Shown here piece by piece: positions 6,675-14,292 of a stretch of 64,000 nucleotides of DNA. The notes under the pieces are model-generated. The model was not told where the DNA came from. It saw nothing but the letters and a program-made list of their open reading frames with translations, and searched no databases. The stretch lies in NCBI RefSeq assembly GCF_022808615.1, contig NZ_JAKZKS010000012.1, forward strand, positions 1 to 64,000. The letters are read 5' to 3'. Each line of letters begins with the position of its first letter. Position 1 is the stretch's first letter. Origin of the DNA: Bacillus sp. FJAT-47783 (GTDB lineage Bacteria > Bacillota > Bacilli > Bacillales > Aeribacillaceae). Position numbers and translations under genes: made by a program.

Positions 6675-8147
6675 ATGACAGTAGATCCACCCGAGAAGAA
6701 AAAGGTAATTATGCTGTTCATTGATACATTAATGGATTGTACGTTACAGGAAGCGATCAAGAGCGGAAAAGCTCCTGTCTTTCAATTTTTTATTAAAAAT
6801 GGGTATAAGGTTCCTAATATGGTCAGCCCCTTTCCTACCATGTCTGTTAATGTTGACAGCACATTAATTACTGGTGTTTACAGTGATCAACATAAAATTC
6901 CAGGTTTAGTCTGGTTTAATAAGAAAGAAAATCGGATTGTTAATTACGGAAGTCATGTACGAGAACTGATAAAATTAGGCTTAAAACAGTCAATGGAAGA
7001 TATTTTTTACCATTTAAACCATAGCCATTTAAGTAAAAAACAAAAAACCATTCATGAACTATTGATGGAAAAAGAGATTGAAACAGCATCTATCAACACT
7101 TTACTGTATAGAGGAAGTCAACCTACACAAATAACATTTCCTTTTCTCATGTCTTTGTTTACAGGGATAAAAAGAAATAAAGTAGCGAATGCGCCTTATG
7201 TCCTTTCCTACGGGGCTATGGCAAGGTTGAATCCGACAAAAAGATACTCTTTATTTTGGCAAAAATATGGATTTAATGACAAGTTTACAGCGAAGGAATT
7301 GAAATATCTTATCGAACGAGAAATGCTTCCAGCCCTTACAATTGCTTACTTTCCTGATTTAGATCAACACATACATAAAAAAGGGCGAATGAATACAAAT
7401 GGGATAAAAAAAGTAGACAAAGAGCTGCAAAAGATCCTCAATACTTATCACTCATGGGAAGAAGCATTAACGAATCATATCTGGATTATTCTAGGCGATA
7501 ATGGCCAAGCATGGATTGATCAAAATCGACATGCTGCATTGATCGATCTTCGAAAACTGTTACACATGTATCAAATTCCAAAATTAAAGGATGGAATACG
7601 TCCATCAGATCAAGTCGTTCTTGGTGTGAATGAAAGAATGGCTTTCATTTATACACTGGATTCAAAAATAGTACCTTTAGAAGATTTGGCAAACGTCTTG
7701 AAAAAAGATGAGAGAATTGATGTCATTGCGTGGAAAAAAGGAAATGCCATTATTGTAATTTCCGGTATTCAAGATGGACAGCTTACTTTTCATCCCGATG
7801 GAGAGTTTAAGGATGAGTATGGACAATCTTGGAATATAGAAGGTGATATAGAACTATTGGATCTCTCCATGAATGAAAAAACAATTCGTTATAAGGATTA
7901 TCCAGATGCACTAGCAAGGCTTCACACGGCGTTTTTCTCACACGAAGGTGATTATGTTGTTGTTAGTGCAAAACCAGGTCATGAGTTTATAGGTGAAGGG
8001 TCTCCAACTCATGTTGGGGGTGCTAGCCACGGTGGATTGCATGCACAAGATTCACTTGTTCCAATGATCGTAACTGGAACAAATACAAAACCAAAGAACC
8101 TGCGCATGATAGATGTTAAAGATTGGATTCTATCATTAATTTTGTAA
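6675..8147 (+). CDS. Type I phosphodiesterase / nucleotide pyrophosphatase (AP superfamily)
   Basis: This 490-residue protein of the alkaline phosphatase superfamily has the expected order of motifs. A metal Asp lies in VIMLFIDTL (residues 13-21). A nucleophile Thr lies in PFPTMSVNVDSTLITG (about 53-68). A second metal site is PDLDQHIHKKG (about 232-242), and a late HGGLHAQDSLVPMIVTG provides the last His. The middle metal motif, usually D-H-G, reads GDNGQ here, so one ligand His is Asn. There is no signal peptide, so the enzyme is probably cytosolic. The ATG at 6675 has AAAGGAAG eight bases upstream. It is divergent from the T-box leader. The substrate is unknown. Confidence 0.75.
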   Translation: MTVDPPEKKKVIMLFIDTLMDCTLQEAIKSGKAPVFQFFIKNGYKVPNMVSPFPTMSVNVDSTLITGVYSDQHKIPGLVWFNKKENRIVNYGSHVRELIKLGLKQSMEDIFYHLNHSHLSKKQKTIHELLMEKEIETASINTLLYRGSQPTQITFPFLMSLFTGIKRNKVANAPYVLSYGAMARLNPTKRYSLFWQKYGFNDKFTAKELKYLIEREMLPALTIAYFPDLDQHIHKKGRMNTNGIKKVDKELQKILNTYHSWEEALTNHIWIILGDNGQAWIDQNRHAALIDLRKLLHMYQIPKLKDGIRPSDQVVLGVNERMAFIYTLDSKIVPLEDLANVLKKDERIDVIAWKKGNAIIVISGIQDGQLTFHPDGEFKDEYGQSWNIEGDIELLDLSMNEKTIRYKDYPDALARLHTAFFSHEGDYVVVSAKPGHEFIGEGSPTHVGGASHGGLHAQDSLVPMIVTGTNTKPKNLRMIDVKDWILSLIL

Positions 8148-8162
8148 GAAATCCGTAATTTA

Positions 8163-8330
8163 TTAATCGATAGATATTGTTGATAATAACGGTAAATGGT
8201 CAGAATCCTTTGCTGTTTCTTAGATAACTTCTGCTTTTACAACCTTTAGTTCGGGACTAACGAAAATATAATCCAATCTAGCCCTTGGACGATTTGATGG
8301 ACAGGTGTTGAATATAATGGCTTCAATTTA
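8163..8330 (-). pseudogene. Endonuclease/exonuclease/phosphatase (EEP) C-terminal remnant
   Basis: Minus-strand translation gives CPSNRPRARLDYIFVSPELK, then an in-frame TAA, then AKDSDHLPLLSTISID and a stop at 8163. The R-x-D-Y-I-F and S-D-H-x-P motifs are the C-terminal active-site signatures of EEP-fold phosphodiesterases. The N-terminal domain is missing, stops lie just upstream, and the in-frame stop sits between the two motifs. Nothing else is evident between 8331 and 8597. Confidence 0.65.
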
Positions 8331-8597
8331 GCATCAATTCTTATTAAACAAACCTGCCTTAAATTGAACAATATATAGCTCAATAAGACTGGAATAATAG
8401 CCCAATGGAATAACTGAATTTCTTTTATCAGTCAGTGTAGACGAATTTTTTTATTCATTGTAACTGCTGTCAAATTGTTTCTCAAACTAATATAAAACAG
8501 TTACTTCAAAAGGACGTAAAATATGTCTTATTTTTTTGATAGGAGCCCACTACGCTCCACATGAGTAAACTTTCCACATCAAAGCTATAATTCTTAC

Positions 8598-9128
8598 CTA
8601 TTTAACCAACTTATACATCAAGACGTCGTCTACATATTCATCTTCGTTAATCTTAAACTCTTTTACTTTTCGCCCTTCCTCGACAAACCCGAGCTTATTA
8701 TATAACTCTATGGCTCTTGTGTTCGAGGAGAACGTGCCTAACGAAACTTTTTCGATTACTGGATGCTGCGCTGCCCATGAAAGGATCTCTTCGATCAAAA
8801 GCTTGCCAATTCCCCTATTTCGATAGTCTTTCTGTAGCATGATAGCGATAGATCCTGTGTGGTGCATCCTTTTTCTCTCTTGTGACCGGAACACGATCCA
8901 ACCTACTACTTTTCCATTCATTTCTGCAACATACATTGTTTCTCTATCATGCTCGATAATTTTTTTTATCCATTCTTGTTGCTCTTTCACGGTTTTATTA
9001 AACTCTTCTGAAACTGCTATAAAATAGTCCTTTTCTTTAATGACCTCACGTTGAATATCAAGTACTGCTTCAGCATCTTCTATTCGAACCGTCCGAATCA
9101 TCGCTTTATAGTCTTGTATTGCTAACAT
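8598..9128 (-). CDS. GNAT family N-acetyltransferase
   Basis: The 176-residue protein carries a complete GNAT fold: N-terminal MIRTVRIEDAEAVLDI, the V-G-W-I-V-F strand near residue 75, and acetyl-CoA-binding motif A (QKDYRNRGIGKLLIEEIL near residues 100-117), then GTFSSNTRAIELYNKLGFVEEG (shown here in pieces) near 130-150. The ATG at 9128 follows AGAGGAGGT and is preferred to an internal ATG nine codons on. The acceptor substrate cannot be predicted; the closest pattern is the RimI/YhhY-like group. It is a single gene with remnants on both sides. Confidence 0.8.
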   Translation of the reverse strand: MLAIQDYKAMIRTVRIEDAEAVLDIQREVIKEKDYFIAVSEEFNKTVKEQQEWIKKIIEHDRETMYVAEMNGKVVGWIVFRSQERKRMHHTGSIAIMLQKDYRNRGIGKLLIEEILSWAAQHPVIEKVSLGTFSSNTRAIELYNKLGFVEEGRKVKEFKINEDEYVDDVLMYKLVK

Positions 9129-9213
9129 GCTTTACCTCCTCTGTCATGTAGACTTCATATTATTCTATAGATTTCGCTGATTACTTAGATCCCACCGCAG
9201 CCTACTGCATTTT

Positions 9214-9381
9214 CTAAAAGTAATTCTCAAAAGCTTGTTTAAATAACAAGTCATCATCCAAAAGGAATCTAATCGGCTTCCTCATTCTCCTCAACAACAA
9301 AAAGCTCGCACATTTTTCACAGTTAGTAAAAATATCCTTTAGTTCATATCCAACATACCCATGGGTACATTCCCGATGTGA
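9214..9381 (-). pseudogene. Possible remnant with a CxxC motif
   Basis: One minus-strand frame is open for 55 codons between TGA (9384-9382) and TAG (9216-9214). It reads SHRECTHGYVGYELKDIF, then TNCEKCASFLLLRRM and a conserved-looking helical end. There is no start codon or ribosome binding site. It may be the end of a larger protein, but could be chance; I do not recognise it. The rest of 9129-9565 shows nothing else. Confidence 0.25.
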
Positions 9382-9565
9382 TCAATTTTTAAGTTGTCAA
9401 ATACACGCGCCAAGGTTTTACCCTTTTATTAGATCTTTTTAGTTATAAGCCCTTTTATTGGACACACAAATTATCCAGAAATTCCAAAAAAACTATCATA
9501 CAAGGGTTTGTTCAATAAAGAAGGCTATCCCATATTAAAACACCTCACCTGCAAACACAATACTC

Positions 9566-9955
9566 TTAGTAACGTTTTGACAATACAACAAACGAAGAAA
9601 ATACAGTTATTATTGTTAATGTTGCTAACAAACAAACCGTCTGATATCCATTTAAGTCAAGGATTTCAAATTGAAAAAGTAGCATAAGAATAATCATATA
9701 CCCTAAAATAAAGAAATAACTAAAAAACATTCCTCTTTCTCGTATTCGTTTTGAACGTTCATCATTTTCTTTAAATTGCGGATATAGGTATGATAGACAA
9801 AAGGACATAACTGTCGTACCTAAAAAAACAAGTTCATGTCCGACAAAGAAAGCCCCTGTTGTAACGCTGGCAAAACCTATTAGCAGACTATAAAACAAAA
9901 ATACAAAGCCACTTATTAAGAAAAACCTTCTCCCTACTTTACTGCTCATTTGCAT
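9566..9955 (-). CDS. Four-TM membrane protein paired with an Xre regulator
   Basis: The 129-residue product has four hydrophobic segments (about 10-32, 36-56, 75-95, 100-123) with a charged loop (KENDERSKRIRERG) between the second and third. That loop (ENDER-x-x-x-I-R-E-R) is common in small Bacillus membrane proteins encoded next to YozG/Xre-type regulators. The function is unknown. The gene begins 39 bp after the regulator gene 9995-10198 on the same strand and is almost certainly cotranscribed with it. Confidence 0.65.
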   Translation of the reverse strand: MQMSSKVGRRFFLISGFVFLFYSLLIGFASVTTGAFFVGHELVFLGTTVMSFCLSYLYPQFKENDERSKRIRERGMFFSYFFILGYMIILMLLFQFEILDLNGYQTVCLLATLTIITVFSSFVVLSKRY

Positions 9956-9994
9956 AAAAATCCTCTCCTAATCTAAAAATATTATCTTGTTATA

Positions 9995-10198
9995 CTATTC
10001 TTCTTCATCTTCTAAAAGGAAAACTTTTTCTACAATTGTGTTAAAACAACGTGCAATTTGAATAGCGAGAGGCAACGAAGGATTGTAACGTCCCTTTTCA
10101 ATTGAAATAATTGTCTGTCGAGACACACTCAACATTTCTGCCATTTGTTCCTGAGAAATCCCATTCTCCTGCCTCAATTGTTTCATTCGATTTTTCAT
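9995..10198 (-). CDS. Xre/Cro-type HTH transcriptional regulator
   Basis: This compact regulator (67 residues from ATG 10198; an ATG 12 bases earlier directly abuts GAGAGGG and is too close) contains a complete Xre helix-turn-helix (LRQENGISQEQMAEMLSVSR and QTIISIEKGRYNPSLPLA) and an acidic tail. It belongs to the small YozG/YvaO-like group that usually controls its own operon with a membrane protein. A 14-bp perfect inverted repeat flanking its promoter (10226-10274) is the probable operator. It lies first in a two-gene operon with 9566-9955. Confidence 0.8.
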   Translation of the reverse strand: MKNRMKQLRQENGISQEQMAEMLSVSRQTIISIEKGRYNPSLPLAIQIARCFNTIVEKVFLLEDEEE

Positions 10199-10225
10199 AT
10201 AAGTAAACATCCCTCTCTATACATC

Positions 10226-10274
10226 ATTATAATGTAAAGGACACTTTACTGTGAAGGTTACTTTACATTATAAT
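10226..10274. promoter_or_regulatory. Symmetric operator with overlapping divergent promoters
   Basis: ATTATAATGTAAAG (10226-10239) and CTTTACATTATAAT (10261-10274) are perfect 14-bp inverted repeats with a 21-bp gap. Each arm carries a TATAAT. On the minus strand TTCACA lies 18 bp from TATAAT, and on the plus strand TTTACT lies 18 bp from the other TATAAT. This fits a dimeric or tetrameric Xre repressor blocking transcription of its own gene and of a rightward transcript. Confidence 0.6.
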
Positions 10275-10275
10275 A

Positions 10276-10300
10276 GCACATCTTTAAATAGTAGATGTGC
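10276..10300 (+). other. Perfect 8-bp hairpin just downstream of the rightward promoter
   Basis: GCACATCT (10276-10283) pairs with AGATGTGC (10293-10300). No T-run follows, so it is not a standard terminator. It would sit at the very 5' end of a rightward transcript. No gene follows on the plus strand until 15187; 10301-10494 shows nothing else. Confidence 0.35.
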
Positions 10301-10494
10301 CATCTGCAAACTATTATTGACTTTTTTAACTGGGCCTAAAGAGCTCAATGAAAGTTTTGTACACTAAGCTAACTTTAACCTATAATAAAGTGATCATTCC
10401 TCTCTATGTTGTTAAGAAATCGCACCCTTATTATTGAATAAAATATTTTTGCTGTTGTTATGAAAGAAAAAATGTAACTACAACACTAAGTTAA

Positions 10495-10779
10495 TTAAGC
10501 AGCAATATTTTTAAGCCAAATCAATATACGTATCACTTGGAATGGTTCAAACCAAGCGATTAAAAACAGAACGATAAAAAAAGAAGCAAGTGATATAAGT
10601 TTTATCCTACTTTTTTCTCCTTTAGCGATAGCGATAAAACTAGATAAAGCCCCTAACAATATAACAAAAGAACCTATAAGTACGATAAATTCAAAATAAC
10701 CTTCTATTATCCAATTAAATCCAAATAAAAGCAGCCCTAAAACTGTCAATGCCAATGACCATATACTGAATGGCTTCAT
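10495..10779 (-). CDS. Small membrane protein, three TM segments
   Basis: The 94-residue product has hydrophobic segments at about residues 5-25, 29-50 and 60-80 and ends in a short amphipathic tail. The ATG has a very good GAGGAGGATT. No family recognised. It stands apart, and the intergenic space on both sides has no clear terminator. Confidence 0.55.
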   Translation of the reverse strand: MKPFSIWSLALTVLGLLLFGFNWIIEGYFEFIVLIGSFVILLGALSSFIAIAKGEKSRIKLISLASFFIVLFLIAWFEPFQVIRILIWLKNIAA

Positions 10780-10842
10780 AATCCTCCTCCTCTAAAATTG
10801 ATTTTGCAAATTATAAAGCAATGATCATTATTTCTTATTTCA

Positions 10843-11070
10843 CTAAACTGCCCTTTTCAAGCGTAACTTACAAATTTTAGATGAACTAATTTCCTTTCTC
10901 CCTCCAGAATATATTGACCAATCATAAAGAAAGACACTCTTCTTGTTAAAGAAAAGAGCCCGATTGAGAAAGATCGATGTTTGATAGTAATTTCTAAAAT
11001 TAAGAAGAGCATTTAATAACACAGTGAAAACGAAGACCAATGAACACAATATGAAAGATAACTTCTTCAT
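10843..11070 (-). CDS. Hypothetical protein with N-terminal membrane segment
   Basis: The ATG at 11070 follows AAGGAGC by six bases and is chosen over a longer upstream extension without such a signal. The 75-residue product has one hydrophobic segment (KLSFILCSLVFVFTVLLNAL) and then a polar, basic part. The basic C-terminus (KLRLKRAV) and absence of any known motif leave open that it is the 5' part of a frameshifted gene. It is adjacent to other broken genes, so treat it with caution. Confidence 0.4.
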   Translation of the reverse strand: MKKLSFILCSLVFVFTVLLNALLNFRNYYQTSIFLNRALFFNKKSVFLYDWSIYSGGRKEISSSKICKLRLKRAV

Positions 11071-11208
11071 TTGTAGCTCCTTTTTCATTTTAAAGATTAC
11101 ATTATTGTTTATTATATTCACTACTTGTCTTAATTTTCCCTTCTTTCACTAATCTGTCATTAACAACAATATTAAATTCTATAGTAAGCCTAAATTCATT
11201 AAAATCTC

Positions 11209-11538
11209 CTAAACAAACCCTTTCATTCTAATCGCTTTTCCATTAAGGTCAAGTCCAACTTCTTGCATCCCGTTCTTCAAATAAAATTTTATATTTTGCG
11301 GGGATACTCGAAGGTGATATTCTGAAACATTTTGTTTCTGAAAAAAATTCATAGCATAATTATGTAATTCATTTCCTATTTGTTTGCCACGTTTTTCTGG
11401 GATTAGATAGTATAGGTGAACATAACCAATATTTGTATCATTATACTCACGAATGGATAATTCTAGCTGCCCAATATTCAAAAATACGAAAGAGCTGTAA
11501 AAATGGCTTTTACTAACGCGTCCAAGAAGAAACACCAA
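11209..11538 (-). pseudogene. GNAT acetyltransferase, N-terminally truncated
   Basis: The fragment holds GNAT motif A (YLIPEKRGKQIGNELHNYA) and the motif B region (LRVSPQNIKFYLKNGMQEVG), which form the acetyl-CoA-binding half of the fold. The first 50-60 residues normal for the family are absent. The frame opens right after a TGA upstream, and only 33 bp separate it from the chorismate mutase stop, so there is no room for the rest. No ribosome binding site fits the TTG at 11538. Confidence 0.6.
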
Positions 11539-11571
11539 AAACTGTCATAAACGCCAGTTTCTTTACTTTAA

Positions 11572-11847
11572 TTATTTATTTTTTGAATGTTGAACCATTT
11601 CATGTTGTATGAAACATGAAATCATTGTTCGATATATTTCTTCAATAATATTAGGATTTACATTATTTTCATTAGCTAATTTACGAACTTTTTCAATAAC
11701 AGCTTCTACCCTTTTCGGAGCTTTAACATCTTCAGCATCCTTTTTGAATTTAGCAGCTTGTTCAACAAACCGGCTTCTTTCACTAATTAACTTTACGATT
11801 TGGTTATCAAGACTATCAATACCTTCTCTACTTTTACAATCTCTCAT
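11572..11847 (-). CDS. Monofunctional chorismate mutase, AroQ type
   Basis: The 91-residue protein has the all-helical AroQ pattern: R-x-x-I-D-x-L-D-x-x-I-V-x-L-I-x-E-R in helix 1 (residues 7-25), the VKAPKR loop with catalytic Lys/Arg near residue 43, and I-I-E-E-I-Y-R-T-M-I near residue 68. It would convert chorismate to prephenate in the cytosol. It is a free-standing domain, unlike the AroA-linked domain of many Bacilli. The beginning (MRDCKSREGID) replaces a usual basic residue with Gly in the first helix, which may weaken activity. The ATG follows GAGGAGATAG. It lies among relics, so its role is unclear. Confidence 0.7.
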   Translation of the reverse strand: MRDCKSREGIDSLDNQIVKLISERSRFVEQAAKFKKDAEDVKAPKRVEAVIEKVRKLANENNVNPNIIEEIYRTMISCFIQHEMVQHSKNK

Positions 11848-12085
11848 CTAACTATCTCCTCTCTGCTCAACTTTTTGAAAGTTCAATTTAATTTAAACTG
11901 TTTGTCTTACTGGCATCAATAAATAATTCAATTTTTGCATCTCATAAATTGCACCATAAGATCTTTACTAAAAGATATTCTATCCGTGTTAAACTAAAAT
12001 CCAAATCAATGAGCCTTATGCCTTTAAATGGCCCGATTCACGAAAAGGCATATTCCTCAATAATCGCCCACCCTAAACTAAAATA
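11848..12085. other. Intergenic stretch, nothing identified
   Basis: No open frame with coding character and no clear hairpin was seen between the chorismate mutase start and the terminator at 12086. Confidence 0.4.
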
Positions 12086-12111
12086 AGCGTATCCTTGTTG
12101 AAAGATACGCT
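12086..12111 (-). terminator. Terminator after the aspartyl protease gene
   Basis: AGCGTATC (12086-12093) pairs with GATACGCT (12104-12111); on the minus strand a TTATTTTAG follows. It lies 35 bp past the stop at 12146. Confidence 0.65.
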
Positions 12112-12145
12112 CTATAGCTAAATTGATAGGAAATGCATATTTCGA

Positions 12146-12526
12146 TTAATAATTTTGAACTAATTCTAATTTCTCTAAGTCAATTATAAATTTACCATTC
12201 ATTAAGATATCAAGTCCTATGAGACCATTGATACCCCAATCATCTAAGTTTCCAAAATCCAGCTTCATTTCTGTTATTTCATGCGCACCGAGCTTAATAA
12301 AATCAACTAGCTTTCGGAATGAATATTCCTCACCGCCAACCCCATACGCACTGACTAAAGGATCTCCATTCTCAAAATAAATACCGATGTCCTCAACTAT
12401 GTCAGATGAAATAAGTGTATGAGCTGCACCAGTATCAATAACAAGCTTATCTATTATTTTCGTTTTTCCTTTATATGAAATCGTCATTTCCACTTCCAGT
12501 AATCGATTCACAAGCTCTAACTTCAT
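12146..12526 (-). CDS. Retropepsin-like aspartyl protease
   Basis: The 126-residue protein contains the single-domain aspartic protease signature V-I-D-T-G-A-A-H-T-L-I-S (catalytic Asp31) and the later G-L-I-G-L-D-I-L motif (near residue 105), as in retroviral-type and bacterial gag-asp proteases. Such enzymes must dimerise to form an active site. There is no signal peptide, so it is probably cytosolic. Its start overlaps the stop of the upstream 82-residue gene by four bases (ATGA type), a strong sign of translational coupling. The target is unknown; a two-gene protease/partner unit of this kind is found scattered in unrelated bacteria. A terminator follows. Confidence 0.75.
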   Translation of the reverse strand: MKLELVNRLLEVEMTISYKGKTKIIDKLVIDTGAAHTLISSDIVEDIGIYFENGDPLVSAYGVGGEEYSFRKLVDFIKLGAHEITEMKLDFGNLDDWGINGLIGLDILMNGKFIIDLEKLELVQNY

Positions 12527-12771
12527 AATCTCATACCTCTTAAGCCTGTTGGGGTTCTAAGTTCAATAACAATTTTATCGGAACCTGTATGATAAACAAT
12601 GGTATTCCCTTTTGATTTAATCAACTCTTTTGTAGCCAATTTAGAATCTTCAATGACATTAATTAATGCTACATCTGTTACAATTTTTCTATCATCTTCT
12701 AAGTAATAATCAAGGATATTAAGTTTTACATATTGATCTGGGTATAATTTACGAACCTCTTCCCATTTCAT
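12523..12771 (-). CDS. Conserved partner of the retropepsin-like protease
   Basis: The 82-residue acidic protein begins MKWEEVRKLYPDQYVKL, continues through a strand-rich middle (KIVTDVALINVIED), and ends with a V-Y-H-T-G-S-D-K-I-V-I-E segment. I recall similar short proteins (M-x-W-E-E-V-x-x-x-Y-P-x-x-x-V) encoded beside bacterial aspartyl proteases, but I know no assigned function. It overlaps the protease start by four bases. It could be a substrate, chaperone or regulator of the protease; the sequence does not say which. Confidence 0.65.
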   Translation of the reverse strand: MKWEEVRKLYPDQYVKLNILDYYLEDDRKIVTDVALINVIEDSKLATKELIKSKGNTIVYHTGSDKIVIELRTPTGLRGMRL

Positions 12772-12925
12772 AGTTTATCACTCCTTGTTTTGCTTCCTAT
12801 CATTACCATAACATATTCCTATGACAACTTAAATAAATACCTCTGTTAGTGAATCAGAAATCCTGTATTTAGCAGATATAACTTTAATATGTGAATTACC
12901 CCTTTTGATTTTAATTAAAACCATT

Positions 12926-13743
12926 TCAAAAATACTTACTATAAAAATCGTGTCTCAACTTTCCACTAAACTGACCATATATTTTAGTGGTCTCACTCAT
13001 TTCATGACCTAGTAAGCTCTGAATTACCTCAAGTGGTGCACCGTTATTCATCATATGTGTAGCATAGCTGTGTCGTAATTGATGAGGATGTATACTCTTT
13101 TTTATTCCAGCGCGATTCGATATTCTTTTGATTACATATCTTAAGTTATCGATACTCATACGCCTTTTCGGCCTTCTTTCCGTAATGAATAAACAAGGAT
13201 CTTCATCATCTCGTTCATCAAAATATCTTTTTAACCAAATGGAGCAACGTGTATTAAAATATACTTCCCTTTCCTTATCACCAATAACCGAATTCATCTA
13301 AAAATTAATATCATCTCGATTTAATTTTTTCAACCTCCCCAATACGACATCCGGTCGAATACATAAACTCAAATAACGCATTCTCCATCGTTGTATGGCA
13401 AACTTCCCTAATATGTTCAATTTCTAATTCAGAAAGGAATTTTGGAATTCTTTTACCTAATTTCGGCTCTTTTAATTTAGCAGCTGGATTCTTCGAAATA
13501 TAGCCTTCCTCATGCGTCCATAACGCACCGAACCCTGTGTCCTAAACTAGATGGCTTTAAGTGATCTCCTGCCTTTACTAGATACTCTTTTAGTTTCTCG
13601 GTTGTCAATTCACTCATATCAATATCACCGAAAAATCGTAATAGGATATTATATTGAAAACAATATGTTTTTAATGTAAGTAGTGAATATCCCTCAATTT
13701 TTTTATCTTGTTGATACTTTTCCCATACTTCGGATAGTAACAT
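12926..13743 (-). pseudogene. Tyrosine recombinase (phage-type integrase), broken
   Basis: Three frames together make one integrase. The N-terminal SAM-like domain reads SLLTLKTYCFQYNILLRFFG (13743-13510). A middle part in another frame reads HEEGYISKNPAAKLKEPK and MYSTGCRIGEVEKI with the first catalytic Arg. The C-terminal part reads HPHQLRHSYATHMM, LLGHEMSETTKIYGQF with the H-x-x-R, His and Tyr. The breaks are a frameshift near 13515, a second near 13325 in an A-run, and an in-frame TAG just before 13297. The enzyme cannot be active. No att-like repeats or phage genes were recognised nearby. Confidence 0.8.
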
Positions 13744-13865
13744 GATTATTTCACTCTCCTAATGTAAAAATCCATTAATCTAAATTCGATTATGTTCAAA
13801 GAGAGTCTTTTTCAAACCCTAGTTATTCAACAATCGCAAACTATGAGAAACAATGACACATAAGA

Positions 13866-13901
13866 AAATGGCACTTTCTTTACTCCTGGAAAGCGCCATT
13901 T
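13866..13901 (-). terminator. Long terminator-like hairpin upstream of the integrase relic
   Basis: AAATGGCACTTTC (13866-13878) pairs with GAAAGCGCCATTT (13889-13901), 12 of 13 matching. On the minus strand TTTTCTTATG follows. Confidence 0.5.
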
Positions 13902-14008
13902 AACAGAAGACTCGATTTAGATAATCTTAAAAGACCATTATAGATCTTCAACAATTGCACCCGTTACTTTAAAAGCGTGATCAAAAAGCCCTAAATTTCT
14001 AGAAAAAT

Positions 14009-14086
14009 AAAAATACACCACCGTAAAAAATTGGTAAAACTAAAGTAACCCAACTCAAAAAATACCAATATGCGAGGTGCATTTTT
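14009..14086. repeat. Spaced inverted repeat, possible IS end or terminator
   Basis: AAAAATACACC (14009-14019) and GGTGCATTTTT (14076-14086) are inverted, 10 of 11 matching, 56 bp apart. On the plus strand a GTTTTTT tail follows the second arm. It flanks the unassigned frame at 14055. Confidence 0.3.
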
Positions 14087-14240
14087 GTTTTTTAAGCGAA
14101 TTAGACACTTTTTGAATACGCTCTATGACTTCTATAGCCCAAAAATAATTGGTCCGCACATTCATCTGATAAAATAACTTTGACATTGTGCTTGGCTTCG
14201 AATTAACAGAAATGTGTATATTGTACTCATAGAAAAGCAA
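14055..14240 (-). other. Unassigned 61-codon frame, possible transposase relic
   Basis: The frame encodes a basic, helical sequence (MSKLFYQMNVRTNYFWAI, then IERIQKVSNSLKK) with no ribosome binding site and an end inside the inverted repeat 14009-14086. The character is that of a transposase C-terminus, but I cannot match a family. The rest of 13744-14292 holds only the hairpin listed above. Confidence 0.25.
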
Positions 14241-14292
14241 GGTTCCGACGTTGGGTAGATTCTAAATCATATAATTCTTGCAGGTCAACCTT

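Noticed and set aside
9361-9565. Search for additional coding remnants upstream of the four-TM gene
   Set aside because: Frames are interrupted and show no consistent amino acid pattern beyond the weak piece listed at 9214-9381.
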